Shown here: in pieces, positions 26,017 to 34,441 of the stretch
Position numbering within the stretch: the stretch's first letter is position 1
How the letters are laid out: each line of letters opens with the position of its first letter
Source: Dolichospermum planctonicum
GTDB lineage: Bacteria > Cyanobacteriota > Cyanobacteriia > Cyanobacteriales > Nostocaceae
Direction: 5' to 3'
Length of the DNA stretch: 53,479 nt
NCBI RefSeq assembly: GCF_005402965.1
Contig: NZ_BJCF01000031.1
Span: 1 to 53,479, forward strand
The notes under the pieces: model-generated
What the model was told of the DNA's origin: nothing
Databases searched by the model: none
What the model saw: the letters and a program-made list of their open reading frames with translations, nothing else
Translations under genes and position numbers: made by a program

Positions 26017-26676
26017 ATGATCAAGTTTATGACATCTGAGCCAAGAATTAAGCAAGCATTACAGTGGTGGTTTTATAGGGAATTTCTCAAACTATTTCTA
26101 GAATCTGAAAAAGTCCGTGATGATTTATTACAAGAATCTTTTACAATCCGACGTAATTTAGATTTATTAGTTATGGATAAACTAAGTTTATCAGTGACAG
26201 AAATTCAAGCACATATCAAAAAAATTGATAACCTTCATCATTCTTTAGTACAATTGAGCGATCGCTTATGTCCGATATCTATTCAAGATAGCTTACCTTT
26301 ATGTATTGAGTGTTTACTAGAACCTTGGATTAACTCCTATCCCCATCTAGATTTTCAGGTTAATATGCCAATTTACTGGAGAATTGAAGAACCTGAATCT
26401 AGTTGGATAATTTTAAGGGTTTTAGAAGAATTACTCAGAATAACTTTACCAGAAACAGGAATTTTACTCCCCATTTATATTCATGTAACTCTCAAAGAAA
26501 TAGGAAGTATAGCACTATTGGCTGTAAAAATTTCCTATCCTGATCTGTCTACTTTGATTTTTTATTCCCATTTACCAGAATTAGAATATCTTTACGATAT
26601 CTTTAAATTATTAATATCAGGTAAATGCTCATTTTTTCACAAGCATCTGATGTCAACTTGGCACTTTTATTGGTAA
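26017..26676 (+). CDS. Degenerate histidine-kinase-like protein of the export cluster
   Basis: 219 residues, no membrane segment or signal peptide. SEKVRDDLLQESFTIRRNL resembles the dimerisation helix of NarX/HisKA_3 kinases, in which LHD.LLQ carries the phosphoacceptor, but His is replaced (RDD). LRVLEELLRITLPE occupies the place of the N-box, and no G-box glycines are present. It therefore looks like a catalytically dead sensor-kinase relative. Similar proteins beside cyanobacterial peptide exporters are known to me only from memory. It may scaffold or regulate the cluster. The function is not established. Confidence 0.55.
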   Translation: MIKFMTSEPRIKQALQWWFYREFLKLFLESEKVRDDLLQESFTIRRNLDLLVMDKLSLSVTEIQAHIKKIDNLHHSLVQLSDRLCPISIQDSLPLCIECLLEPWINSYPHLDFQVNMPIYWRIEEPESSWIILRVLEELLRITLPETGILLPIYIHVTLKEIGSIALLAVKISYPDLSTLIFYSHLPELEYLYDIFKLLISGKCSFFHKHLMSTWHFYW

Positions 26677-26801
26677 CTAATTTGGCGTGAATAATTGTCA
26701 CAGGACTTACGCAACTGGCAAAACAGATCACTAGTGAAGGAAGCCAAGTGGTCATTTAAATCAGACCAAATACATCTAAACATCTGGACGCTTTAGTTGC
26801 A

Positions 26802-26853
26802 CCAATTAAATAAACCAATTAAATAAACCAATTAAATAAACCAATTAAATAAA
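26802..26853. repeat. 4 x 13-bp tandem repeat
   Basis: Four perfect copies of CCAATTAAATAAA between the export cluster and htpG. The region 26677-26800 also holds caggacttacgcaactgg, a sequence reminiscent of transposon ends, but no element could be defined. Confidence 0.92.
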
Positions 26854-26916
26854 AAAGTATCCCCTCTTCGGAAGAGACGCTGTAAACAACGTCTCCCTAC
26901 ACTTGATTGTTATTTT

Positions 26917-28872
26917 CTATTTACTTGCTTGTTCCGTTAACTTAGTTAGCACATCATTAGAACGTTCTACAAAGGATTTCATCCCCTCTGCATTAAAACC
27001 TTTTTGAGACATTAATGCTAAATCATAAACGTGCTGACAAATTATGGTCACTAATTGACTCGTATGGGATACACCATCACCATGAATAATAGTACCCTCA
27101 TTAAGATTAATCAAGTTTTGAATTAACGGGTGGGCAGTATTTACTAGCAAAATATGTTCTTCGGGAAATTCAGTGGTTTGCTGCTGCATCATAGCGGTCA
27201 TTTCCCGCATCCGACGCAGAAATTCCGGTAATAATACCATTGCTGGTGGTGTTCCTTGGGGGTCATCGGATTTCAGTGACTCAGTGCGGATGTTCAATTT
27301 TGGCTTATTCAGTGCCTTCTCAAATAGTTCTTTAATCACTTCTCCTTTCGTCTTGTTGGTGGTGGGATCAACAATTTCACCAGTTTTGTCCTCTAGAAGG
27401 GTATTATCTAAATCCGAGTCCACCCGTGTAAATTTAACATCCCGATATTCTTGTTCGAGGAAGTTAATAAAGTGGGTATCAATAAAGGAGTCCATAAATA
27501 GGACTTCTAAACCCTGATTTTTGTGCAGTTCAATATAAGTATATTGACTTGCTTCATCTGTGCTGTAAAATACTTTATTTTCATGACGTTCTTTATTCCG
27601 TTCCAAGTATTCTTTCAGGGTTATATATGGTAAATTAATACTATTAGCTGAGGTGGCATCTTGCCAAGCATCATCTTCAGCGGTTTGAACTTCAACCGCT
27701 GCTGCGGCTTCTAATTTAGCCGTAGTGCGGAAAACAATGATATCTTCTACCTGTTTTTTGAATTTATCATCATTGAGAACACCGAACTTGACAAATGTTC
27801 CCAAATCTTTCCAGATTTTTATGTATTGTTCCCTGTCATCGCGGTATAATTCCTTTAGTCTATCGCCAACTTTTTTGGCAATATAATCTCCTATTCTCTT
27901 AATAGTGCGATCGCCTTGTAATGCACTTCGAGAAACATTTAAAGGAATATCAGTGCTATCAATTACACCTCGCATTGGCATTAAAAATTGGGGAATAATT
28001 TCCTCACAATTATCACTGACAAACACCTGATTACAGAATAACTTAATTTGTCCCTTGGTAACATCTACATCAGGGCGCATTTTCGGAAAGTAGAGAATAC
28101 CATTAATTACAAAGGGATAATCTGTATTTAAATGTACCCATAGCAAGGGTTCTTCCTGAAAAGGATACAAATAGCGGTAAAATTCTAAATAGTCTTCTTT
28201 AGTAAGACTACTAGGAGAATCACGCCATGCAGCTTTTTGTTTATTTAAAGTTTCCCCATCCATTTTAATGGGAACCGGCATAAAATCACAATAGGTCTTG
28301 ACAAGATTCCTAATTCGTGCTGGTTCTAAAAATTCCTCTTCTTCCCCTTCCAAGGTGAGAATAATTGTAGTTCCGTGACTGGTACGTTGGGACTCATCTA
28401 AAATAAACTTAGGAGAACCATCACAAGTCCAACGAACTGCTTGTGCGCCTTCTTTGTATGAAAGAGTATCAATTTGTACTTGTTTGGCAACCATAAAAGA
28501 AGAGTAGAAACCCAAACCGAAATGACCGATAATCGGTTGGTCTGCTTTTCCTTCATACTTGTGAATAAATTCCTCAGCACTAGAGAAAGCGACTTGGTTA
28601 ATATATTTTTTTACTTCCTCTGCTGTCATTCCAATCCCATTATCAGTAATGGAGAGAGTTTTGTTGTCTTTATCAATGCTAATGGTAATTTCTGGTTCAC
28701 CAATTTCACCATTATATTCACCAGCGCGGGACACCATATTTAACTTTTGGATAGCGTCTACCCCGTTAGATACCAGTTCCCGCAAGAAGATTTGATGGTC
28801 TGAGTAGAGAGACTTCTTGATAATTGGGAAAATATTCTCAGTATGAATACTGATGTTACCTTGTTCTAGCAT
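26917..28872 (-). CDS. htpG: HSP90-family chaperone HtpG
   Basis: A 651-residue ATP-dependent chaperone. The N-terminal GHKL ATPase domain has LRELVSNGVDAIQKL, ITDNGIGMT and GHFGLGFYSSFMVA. The middle domain has the conserved RGVIDSTDIPLNVSR, followed by a C-terminal dimerisation domain. There is no MEEVD tail, as usual for bacteria. ATG start MLEQGNISIHTENIFP is canonical. In cyanobacteria HtpG protects phycobilisomes and photosystems under heat and light stress. The gene is monocistronic; a GAGACG/CGTCTC inverted repeat lies just past its stop. Confidence 0.97.
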   Translation of the reverse strand: MLEQGNISIHTENIFPIIKKSLYSDHQIFLRELVSNGVDAIQKLNMVSRAGEYNGEIGEPEITISIDKDNKTLSITDNGIGMTAEEVKKYINQVAFSSAEEFIHKYEGKADQPIIGHFGLGFYSSFMVAKQVQIDTLSYKEGAQAVRWTCDGSPKFILDESQRTSHGTTIILTLEGEEEEFLEPARIRNLVKTYCDFMPVPIKMDGETLNKQKAAWRDSPSSLTKEDYLEFYRYLYPFQEEPLLWVHLNTDYPFVINGILYFPKMRPDVDVTKGQIKLFCNQVFVSDNCEEIIPQFLMPMRGVIDSTDIPLNVSRSALQGDRTIKRIGDYIAKKVGDRLKELYRDDREQYIKIWKDLGTFVKFGVLNDDKFKKQVEDIIVFRTTAKLEAAAAVEVQTAEDDAWQDATSANSINLPYITLKEYLERNKERHENKVFYSTDEASQYTYIELHKNQGLEVLFMDSFIDTHFINFLEQEYRDVKFTRVDSDLDNTLLEDKTGEIVDPTTNKTKGEVIKELFEKALNKPKLNIRTESLKSDDPQGTPPAMVLLPEFLRRMREMTAMMQQQTTEFPEEHILLVNTAHPLIQNLINLNEGTIIHGDGVSHTSQLVTIICQHVYDLALMSQKGFNAEGMKSFVERSNDVLTKLTEQASK

Positions 28873-29058
28873 AGTTATTCGTCGGTTTTACTTGCAGATA
28901 TAGATTCTGAAAATCAATTTTCGGTGATTTTATCTTTTTTGGGGTAAGGAATACCTCTTATTTATAATTCGGATTACACTACCATGATCATGATTATTGA
29001 AGATCTTCGATAATTATGCCGATAATAAGTATATTCAAATATTTTTAGTCAAGATTTT

Positions 29059-29346
29059 ATGAACCCTATAACCTTAACTACTGCTATGACTACTATATTT
29101 CTCACGGGAGCGTTACAGAAACTGGGTGAAAATTTTAGTGATGTTTTAATGCAAAAGGTTCGTGACATTATTAGTAGATGGGAACCAACAAGCCAAATTT
29201 GTTCCGAATTGGGACAAGAGCAATTATTTTTTCACTCTCTGATTTTTGTGGTATAAACTCAATTGGGAATACTACAAACCTCCGCTTTTTATCATAAACA
29301 AGCTGGGTTGATTGTCACCAAGTTTGTTGACGAATACGAGTTTTAA
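29059..29346 (+). pseudogene. Small ORF with in-frame stop (possible effector-associated fragment)
   Basis: A 65-codon frame MNPITLTTAMTTIFLTGALQ... ends at TAA 29254-29256, but the same frame continues open for 29 more codons (ending VTKFVDEYEF) to TAA 29344. The N-terminus resembles the MDPITLITTA-type start of small cyanobacterial membrane-associating domains found at the head of larger proteins. It is either a nonsense-interrupted short gene or a remnant. The next gene starts 5 bp later. Confidence 0.4.
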
Positions 29347-29351
29347 ATGAT

Positions 29352-30923
29352 ATGTCTAATTGCAACTGGAAATTTTTAAGATCAATTATATCTTGGCAAA
29401 GTTTATTGACTGTAATTATTAGTCATAGCTTATTGATTCTTAACTTAGAAGCCCAAGCAGCCAACGCTTCTCTTCCCCACCAGAGAATAAGCCAAAGGGA
29501 CGAGCCTCCCCGGAGGGATAGGACAGCCCTACCCATTGCTCAAAAGAGAGAAGATTGTCGGGTATCATCAAAAGCAGCCCAACAAAAAGATAAATTACGT
29601 TTATTAGCTCTTGCAAACAATAAAGAGGCGAAAAGGGACTATCAAAAACTACTAAAACAGCATACAGAAGAATTACAAGAATGCCGCAGTCGAACTTGGC
29701 CAGAGACTCAAGCTATTTGGTTACGTTTATATCCTTGTGATATCCAACCAGGAGCAATTGATCAAATTATGGATCGAATTGTTAACCAAGGCTACAACCA
29801 AGTTTATTTAGAAGTATTTTATGATGGACAGGTACTATTACCAGCAGCAACAAACCCGACAGTTTGGCCAGCAGTAGTTCGGATTCGTGGTGCAGAAAAA
29901 GTAGATTTATTAGCCGTAGCCATCAAAAAAGCGCAACAAAGGGGGTTAAAAGTATATGCTTGGATGTTTACCAATAACTTTGGTTATACCTATGCTCAAC
30001 GTCCAGATAGACAAAATGCGATCGCCCGTAATGGCAAAAATCAAACCAGTTTATCCGTAGTAGAGGACGGATCTCAAGTCTTTATTGATCCCTACAATCC
30101 CCAGGCTAGAAGCGATTATTACCGAATGGTGCAGCAGGTGATCCGCCGTCGTCCTGATGGTATTCTCTTAGACTATGTACGCTATCCCCGCCAGTCTGGT
30201 GCGGATTCCATTGTTACCAAAGTTCAGGACTTATGGCTATTTACCCCCGCCACCCAAGAATTTTTATTTCGCCGCGCCCAAAATTCCAAAGGGCGGGAAT
30301 TAATTCGCCGGTTTCTCACTAAGGGATATATTAGCAGCGGCGATATAGCGGAAGTTGATCAACGCTACCCGCAAGAAGATGAACCAATGTGGGAAGGGCG
30401 TATTCCTGCGAAAAAACAAAAATCTCTGACTTCTTCAGGGGAAAAACAGCGCATTTTGCAATTAGATTTGTGGTTACTCACCGTTGCTCATGCTATGCAA
30501 GGGATCTTAGATTTTGTCGCTTTAGCAAGTTATCCCGCCAAACAACAAGGTATACCCGCCGGAGTAGTCTTTTTTCCCGAAGGAAATCAAGCTTTAGGAC
30601 AAGGGTATGATTCCCGGTTGCAACCTTGGGATAAATTCCCTAGCATCTTAGAATGGCATCCCATGTCCTACGCAACTTGCGGTGATGCTAGTTGTATTGT
30701 AGCGCAAGTAAAACAGGTTTTAGCACTGAGTAAACCAGGTACAAAAGTTATTCCCGCTTTAGCTGGTCACTGGGGGGAATCAATTAATAATCGTCCATCC
30801 TTGGAAGCGCAAATGCAAGCACTATACCAATTATCTCCTCAAATTAAGAGTGTGAGCCATTTTGCTTATTCTTGGCAATATCCTGAACATGATAGTGAAC
30901 GGAAATCTTGTAATTTTCGCTAA
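29352..30923 (+). CDS. Secreted glycosyl-hydrolase-like protein (GHL10 type)
   Basis: 523 residues with an N-terminal signal or anchor (~14-38, ending LEAQAANA), a charged region with a coiled-coil-like stretch (~65-110) and a TIM-barrel-like domain (~118-520). IWLRLYPCDIQPGAIDQIMDR, NQVYLEVFYDGQVLLP, GLKVYAWMFTNNFGYTYA, DPYNPQARSDYYRMVQQV and PDGILLDYVRYPR are characteristic of the glycosyl hydrolase-like 10 (GHL10/DUF187) family. Catalytic acids may lie in LLDYVRYPR and nearby. The polysaccharide substrate is unknown; envelope or sheath glycan is plausible. Confidence 0.8.
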   Translation: MSNCNWKFLRSIISWQSLLTVIISHSLLILNLEAQAANASLPHQRISQRDEPPRRDRTALPIAQKREDCRVSSKAAQQKDKLRLLALANNKEAKRDYQKLLKQHTEELQECRSRTWPETQAIWLRLYPCDIQPGAIDQIMDRIVNQGYNQVYLEVFYDGQVLLPAATNPTVWPAVVRIRGAEKVDLLAVAIKKAQQRGLKVYAWMFTNNFGYTYAQRPDRQNAIARNGKNQTSLSVVEDGSQVFIDPYNPQARSDYYRMVQQVIRRRPDGILLDYVRYPRQSGADSIVTKVQDLWLFTPATQEFLFRRAQNSKGRELIRRFLTKGYISSGDIAEVDQRYPQEDEPMWEGRIPAKKQKSLTSSGEKQRILQLDLWLLTVAHAMQGILDFVALASYPAKQQGIPAGVVFFPEGNQALGQGYDSRLQPWDKFPSILEWHPMSYATCGDASCIVAQVKQVLALSKPGTKVIPALAGHWGESINNRPSLEAQMQALYQLSPQIKSVSHFAYSWQYPEHDSERKSCNFR

Positions 30924-31057
30924 ATTTCCCTAGATATTGTATTCTAGGAGAATTTTGTTATCTGCGGGATCTAGATAGAGGACTTAAGCAAATGTCATAT
31001 TAAATATCTAGAAATATCTAGGGTGCGTCAAACTGGGTAAATACTATCAACAAACAG

Positions 31058-31636
31058 ATGAATCACAAAACTACATTACTAACTTTTGCGCCTGTGACTA
31101 TCACATTTTTTTCTGTCACACTCGGAACAGTCATTGCACAGACAAAACTCACCAGTCAAGCCAAAGTAACTGTCAATAGTATGGGTCCAGTAAAAATAGG
31201 GATGAATCTTCCTGAAGCTGCTGCTGCGGCTAATACTCGTTTATCTGTTAGCTATGCTGGAAGTGATAGTTGTTACTATCTACAAACGGAAGGAGAACTC
31301 AAAGGTGTGTCATTTATGGTGACAAAAGATGATGTTAAGAGTCGTCTCCAATATGTTACCAGCGATGTTATTGCCAGAGTAGATGTAAATAATCCCAAAA
31401 TAACTACTGTTTCTGGTGCAAAAATTGGTGATACAGAAGCGCGAATTAAATCACTTTACCCTGGACAAATTAAAGTTACACCCCATAAATATACAAAGGG
31501 ATATTATTTAACTTTTATTCCCAAAAATAAAGCCGAACAAAACTATCGCATTGTTTTTGAAACTGATGGTCAGCGTGTAACTAGGTATAGAGCGGGTAAA
31601 CTACCAGAAGTGGAATATGTAGAGGGATGCAGTTAA
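31058..31636 (+). CDS. Secreted hypothetical protein with two GxVKIGM-like motifs
   Basis: 192 residues with a signal peptide (~1-27, ending VIAQ). Two related segments, NSMGPVKIGMNLPEAAAA and VSGAKIGDTEARIKSLYPG, suggest a duplicated small alpha/beta module. A cysteine pair (~76 and ~191) could form a disulfide. I do not recognise an enzyme. The last ~30 bp and the 3' flank are duplicated ~450 bp downstream, next to the toxin-antitoxin genes. Confidence 0.7.
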   Translation: MNHKTTLLTFAPVTITFFSVTLGTVIAQTKLTSQAKVTVNSMGPVKIGMNLPEAAAAANTRLSVSYAGSDSCYYLQTEGELKGVSFMVTKDDVKSRLQYVTSDVIARVDVNNPKITTVSGAKIGDTEARIKSLYPGQIKVTPHKYTKGYYLTFIPKNKAEQNYRIVFETDGQRVTRYRAGKLPEVEYVEGCS

Positions 31637-31703
31637 GTTGATTTTTAGTAAAATAGACAATTCTATTATGTCATCTCCAGCAATTACCACTGTAATTAAG
31701 AAG
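31610..31703. repeat. Duplicated block, scar copy (gene end plus antitoxin start)
   Basis: The block holds the 3' end of the secreted-protein gene, then ATG TCA TCT CCA GCA ATT ACC at 31668, the first ~12 codons of the antitoxin found intact at 32135. The intact copy of the block is 32059-32164; this one lacks ~17 bp of spacer and is cut off after codon 12. Confidence 0.85.
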
Positions 31704-31946
31704 ATTTACAGGATTTTTTATGAATATTTATCTGAGAATATTTCAGGTTTTAAAGATGAGTTTTTTCTTCATCTTGATATGGCTACGCCACGCTACGCTA
31801 TCAGACAGTAGACAGTAGCGTGTGTTAGCAAAGCGTAACGCACCAAAATTTATTAAATTTAATCTCATGAATTAATGTGAGTTACGTTTATGGGACAATT
31901 ATTCATGTAGATATTAGAGATGAAAAAATTTGGATTCAGAGAGATT
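31703..31946. repeat. 244-bp direct repeat, copy 1 (MITE part plus xisI fragment)
   Basis: Near-identical to 32826-33069. It comprises a MITE-like segment, a palindromic GCGTGTGTTAGC.../GCGTAACGCACC region and the start of a broken xisI (from GTG 31877). In this copy the xisI frame stops matching after WIQRD. Confidence 0.9.
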
Positions 31947-32017
31947 GTACAATCCCTTGGTTCTCTCCCCTTGAGAACAGCAGAAACTAAAATATTAGTA
32001 TCAATAATCACCTTCAT
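31947..32017 (-). pseudogene. 5' fragment of a PIN-domain toxin gene
   Basis: The minus-strand frame from ATG 32017 reads MKVIIDTNILVSAVLKGREP and then joins the 244-bp repeat. The first Asp of a PIN nuclease (IIDTN) and the typical following helix are present, but the other acidic residues are lost. It is a clear remnant of a PIN-family toxin component, with GGAG just upstream of the ATG. Confidence 0.75.
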
Positions 32018-32060
32018 TCTCCACTCTGATAAGCATTTTCAGGATGTTTCCCCGCATAGT
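32014..32060 (-). pseudogene. 3' fragment of the PIN toxin's antitoxin
   Basis: The frame HYAGKHPENAYQSGE ends in a TGA that overlaps the PIN start (ATGA), the usual coupling in such pairs. It is cut at 32060 where the duplicated block begins. Confidence 0.6.
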
Positions 32061-32134
32061 GGAATATGTTGAGGGATGCAGTTAAGTTTATATTTAGTAA
32101 AATAGACTGGTAAGGTTTAAAAGGAAATTAGATT

Positions 32135-32365
32135 ATGTCATCTCCAGCAATTACCACCGTAGTTAAAATGATGGAATCTTTATCTGAAGATGTACAAGAC
32201 AGAATTGCAGAACATCTGAGAGAATATTTGGCAGATTTGCAAGATGAACTTAAATGGGATAATTCATTTAAGAAAACTCAAGAAAAATTGATTGCATCTG
32301 CTCAACGTGCTAAAAGAGAGATTGCGGAAGGACTTGCAAAACCAATGGACTATGACAAGTTATAA
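32135..32365 (+). CDS. Antitoxin-like protein of a RelE-type pair
   Basis: A 76-residue, highly charged protein with helical heptads (SLSEDVQDRIAEHLREYLADLQDELKWD) and a C-terminal tail (AEGLAKPMDYDKL). This is typical of cyanobacterial antitoxins that precede RelE/HigB-like toxins. No DNA-binding motif is obvious. It is preceded by AAGGAA. The partner toxin begins 72 bp downstream. The first codons are also present as a decayed copy at 31668. Confidence 0.75.
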   Translation: MSSPAITTVVKMMESLSEDVQDRIAEHLREYLADLQDELKWDNSFKKTQEKLIASAQRAKREIAEGLAKPMDYDKL

Positions 32366-32436
32366 ATTCAGGATTTATATCTGGCTTCAGAAAAGACTAG
32401 ATTTGGTGTATATACCATTAGAGGTTATCAACACCT

Positions 32437-32700
32437 ATGAAGTCAGCAACCCTTCCTTCTTTTTGGGATGAATATCAGTCTCTTGACAAGCAAGTTAGAC
32501 AGAGTGCGAGAAAAGCTTATCGGTTATGGAGAGAAAATCCTTTTTATCCGTCTTTGCATTTCAAATGTATAAATAACCAGGAAAATATTTGGTCTGTCAG
32601 GATAAATCTCAATTATCGAGCAATTGGGGTTTTGGATGGTGATACAGTTACATGGTTTTGGATTGGTAGTCATGACGATTATGAAAATTTCTTTTCATAA
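32437..32700 (+). CDS. RelE/HigB-like toxin
   Basis: An 87-residue basic protein with the RelE-fold pattern: FWDEYQSLDKQVRQSARKAYRLW, FHPSLHFK-like core (YPSLHFKCI), IWSVRINLNYRAIGVLDGDTVTWFWIGSHDDYENF. Such ribosome-dependent mRNA interferases are neutralised by the upstream antitoxin. Length and motifs look intact. Confidence 0.83.
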   Translation: MKSATLPSFWDEYQSLDKQVRQSARKAYRLWRENPFYPSLHFKCINNQENIWSVRINLNYRAIGVLDGDTVTWFWIGSHDDYENFFS

Positions 32701-32825
32701 TCAGAATCAGGATACTCAGGATTTTCTGTGAATAATTATCTAGGGATATTTCAGGTTTTAAAGATGAGTTTTTTCTTCATCCTAAAAATGCTTAATTGTC
32801 TGAATCAGGATACCCAGGATTAGAG

Positions 32826-33069
32826 GATTTACAGGATTTTTTATGAATATTTATCTGGGAATATTCCAGGTTTTGACGATGAGTTTTTTCTTCATCTTGA
32901 TATGGCTACGCCACGCTACGCTATCAGACAGTAGACAGTAGCGTGTGTTAGCAAAGCGTAACGCACTAAAATTAATTAAATTTAATCTCATGAATTAATG
33001 TGAGTTACGTTTATGGGACAATTATTCATGTAGATATTAGAGATGGAAAAATTTGGATTCAGAGAGATT
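32826..33069. repeat. 244-bp direct repeat, copy 2
   Basis: The second copy of 31703-31946, same strand. To its left is a full-length GTCTGAATCAGGATACCCAG MITE end (from 32803) and another partial MITE at ~32703-32785; to its right the xisI fragment continues. Confidence 0.9.
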
Positions 33070-33180
33070 TTACTGAGGAAGGGGTAGCTAGTGAGTTGGT
33101 AGAATTGGGAGTACCAAACGGATATTGTTTTAGGTTTTAAGCCACCTTATATGAGACAGTTTACTGATTTTGTATCTATC
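33000..33180 (+). pseudogene. 3' fragment of xisI with a frameshift
   Basis: From GTG 33000 the frame reads VSYVYGTIIHVDIRDGKIWIQRDFTEEG... up to ELVELGVPN. It then stops, while the +1 frame continues from 33121 as DIVLGFKPPYMRQFTDF. Together these are the C-terminal half of XisI, the excision-control partner of XisH, with a frameshift at ~33119. The N-terminal half and xisH are missing. Confidence 0.85.
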
Positions 33181-33198
33181 ATCATACTTTTGAAAATA

Positions 33199-34023
33199 TT
33201 ATAGATATTGTTGTAAATAGTCTATATAATCTTGGCATCTATCCATACAAGGACTTCTTAAGTATTGATAGTCATATTCATATTCTATAAAAAGTGGATA
33301 TGTTTCTATATCTTCTATATCTTCTAACCCAGATATGTTTAAATATTCTACATACCTCTCTAAATCCTTCTCTAAATCCCTCTTTTCTAATTCTAAATTC
33401 TTAATATAGGCATCTTTTTGAGCAATCTGCTTTTGCAATTCATTCGGATAAATATTATTGTTGTTACTTATCTCATTTAATCGTGATTCTTTATCATTAA
33501 GATTTATTTCTAGCTGTTTAATTCTTTGAATATTTTGATTATTTTCAATTTCTAACTTTTGGATATCATTATCTTTTTGAGCAATCTGGAATTGTATATT
33601 TTCTAGATAACTATGATTATTACTAACTTCAAATGTATTCCGTTGCAATTCTAAATCTCTTATTTTCTCAGTGAGAGATTGAATTTGCCCTTCTAATTGT
33701 TGAACGCGATTATTCAAATTAATTTTTTCTTGTGTAAGTAATTCACAATTAGATTGCTGGGTAATAATATTGGCTTCTAATAACGAGATATTTTGTAAAT
33801 TTCCAGCTTTTTCTATTTCTAAAGTTTGAATATAAGCATTTTTCTGAATTATTAAAGATTGCAGATTATTTGATTCATGTTGAATCGGCTCTAACTCAAT
33901 ATTATGATCTGATTTAGACTGTAGTAACTGGTTTTTATTATTTCTAAATAATAATCTTATAATTAAGATTATCGCTATTAAAATGCTAATGATACAGCAA
34001 GTAGTTTTGAGTGAGGTACACAT
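33199..34023 (-). CDS. Membrane-anchored coiled-coil protein
   Basis: About 274 residues from ATG 34023 (MCTSLKTTCCIISILIAIIL). There is one N-terminal membrane helix, then ~200 residues of coiled coil with repeated segments IQxLExEKxxNLQ/IAQKDxxIxxLE (for example IIQKNAYIQTLEIEK, IAQKDNDIQKLEIEN, IAQKDAYIKNLELEK). An acidic, Tyr-rich C-terminus with two Cys follows (YPLFIEYEYDYQYLRSPC). The longer frame to 34104 runs through a dispersed GCGGGCA hairpin repeat, so I prefer the shorter start. The function is unknown; it may be a tether or stress-related structural protein. Confidence 0.55.
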   Translation of the reverse strand: MCTSLKTTCCIISILIAIILIIRLLFRNNKNQLLQSKSDHNIELEPIQHESNNLQSLIIQKNAYIQTLEIEKAGNLQNISLLEANIITQQSNCELLTQEKINLNNRVQQLEGQIQSLTEKIRDLELQRNTFEVSNNHSYLENIQFQIAQKDNDIQKLEIENNQNIQRIKQLEINLNDKESRLNEISNNNNIYPNELQKQIAQKDAYIKNLELEKRDLEKDLERYVEYLNISGLEDIEDIETYPLFIEYEYDYQYLRSPCMDRCQDYIDYLQQYL

Positions 34024-34025
34024 TA

Positions 34026-34053
34026 TGCGGGCAAGATGCCCGCACCACAAAAG
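34026..34053. repeat. Dispersed GCGGGCA hairpin repeat
   Basis: GCGGGCA aga TGCCCGC followed by ACCACAA. The reverse complement recurs at ~43360-43382, next to the 24-bp tandem array. Confidence 0.8.
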
Positions 34054-34104
34054 TTTTATCATTAATATCTGTACTTCATAATACCGGAAACTGCCGTATA
34101 TCAT

Positions 34105-34441
34105 ACAAATACCTCTTTAATCACTAATTAGGTAAAGTTAACTTTGTAAAGATGTGTAAAAATAAGTAACCATTATTGAAGTTCATGAAGAATCATAAAC
34201 TATTCGCTATCAGTAGGACTGACATAGCTTATTTAAGCTTGTTTACTCAATTTTTAGTTTGCGTCTTTGCGCGAAACAAAAAATATTCATAACCCGGCGA
34301 ATATAATTCGCGTCTGCACAGACAAAACCCGCCGAGTTCAAAAATCTTGCTTTTAGTCCACTCAGGTGGACTTAGTTTGTATAGCCGCGTTCGCGTAGCG
34401 TGCTGGAAGCATCTTTCTAATTGCCAGGGCTTCTCAATTAT
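34105..34441. other. Intergenic region rich in dispersed repeats
   Basis: No gene was seen. It holds the palindromes GCGAATATAATTCGC (~34298) and GTCCACTCAGGTGGAC (~34355), aaaacccgccgagttc and a gccgcgttcgcgtagcgtgc segment. All look like common cyanobacterial intergenic repeats. Confidence 0.6.

Noticed and set aside
26700..26720. Transposon end (caggacttacgcaactgg)
   Set aside because: It resembles ends of some cyanobacterial insertion sequences, but no matching second end or transposase was found nearby.
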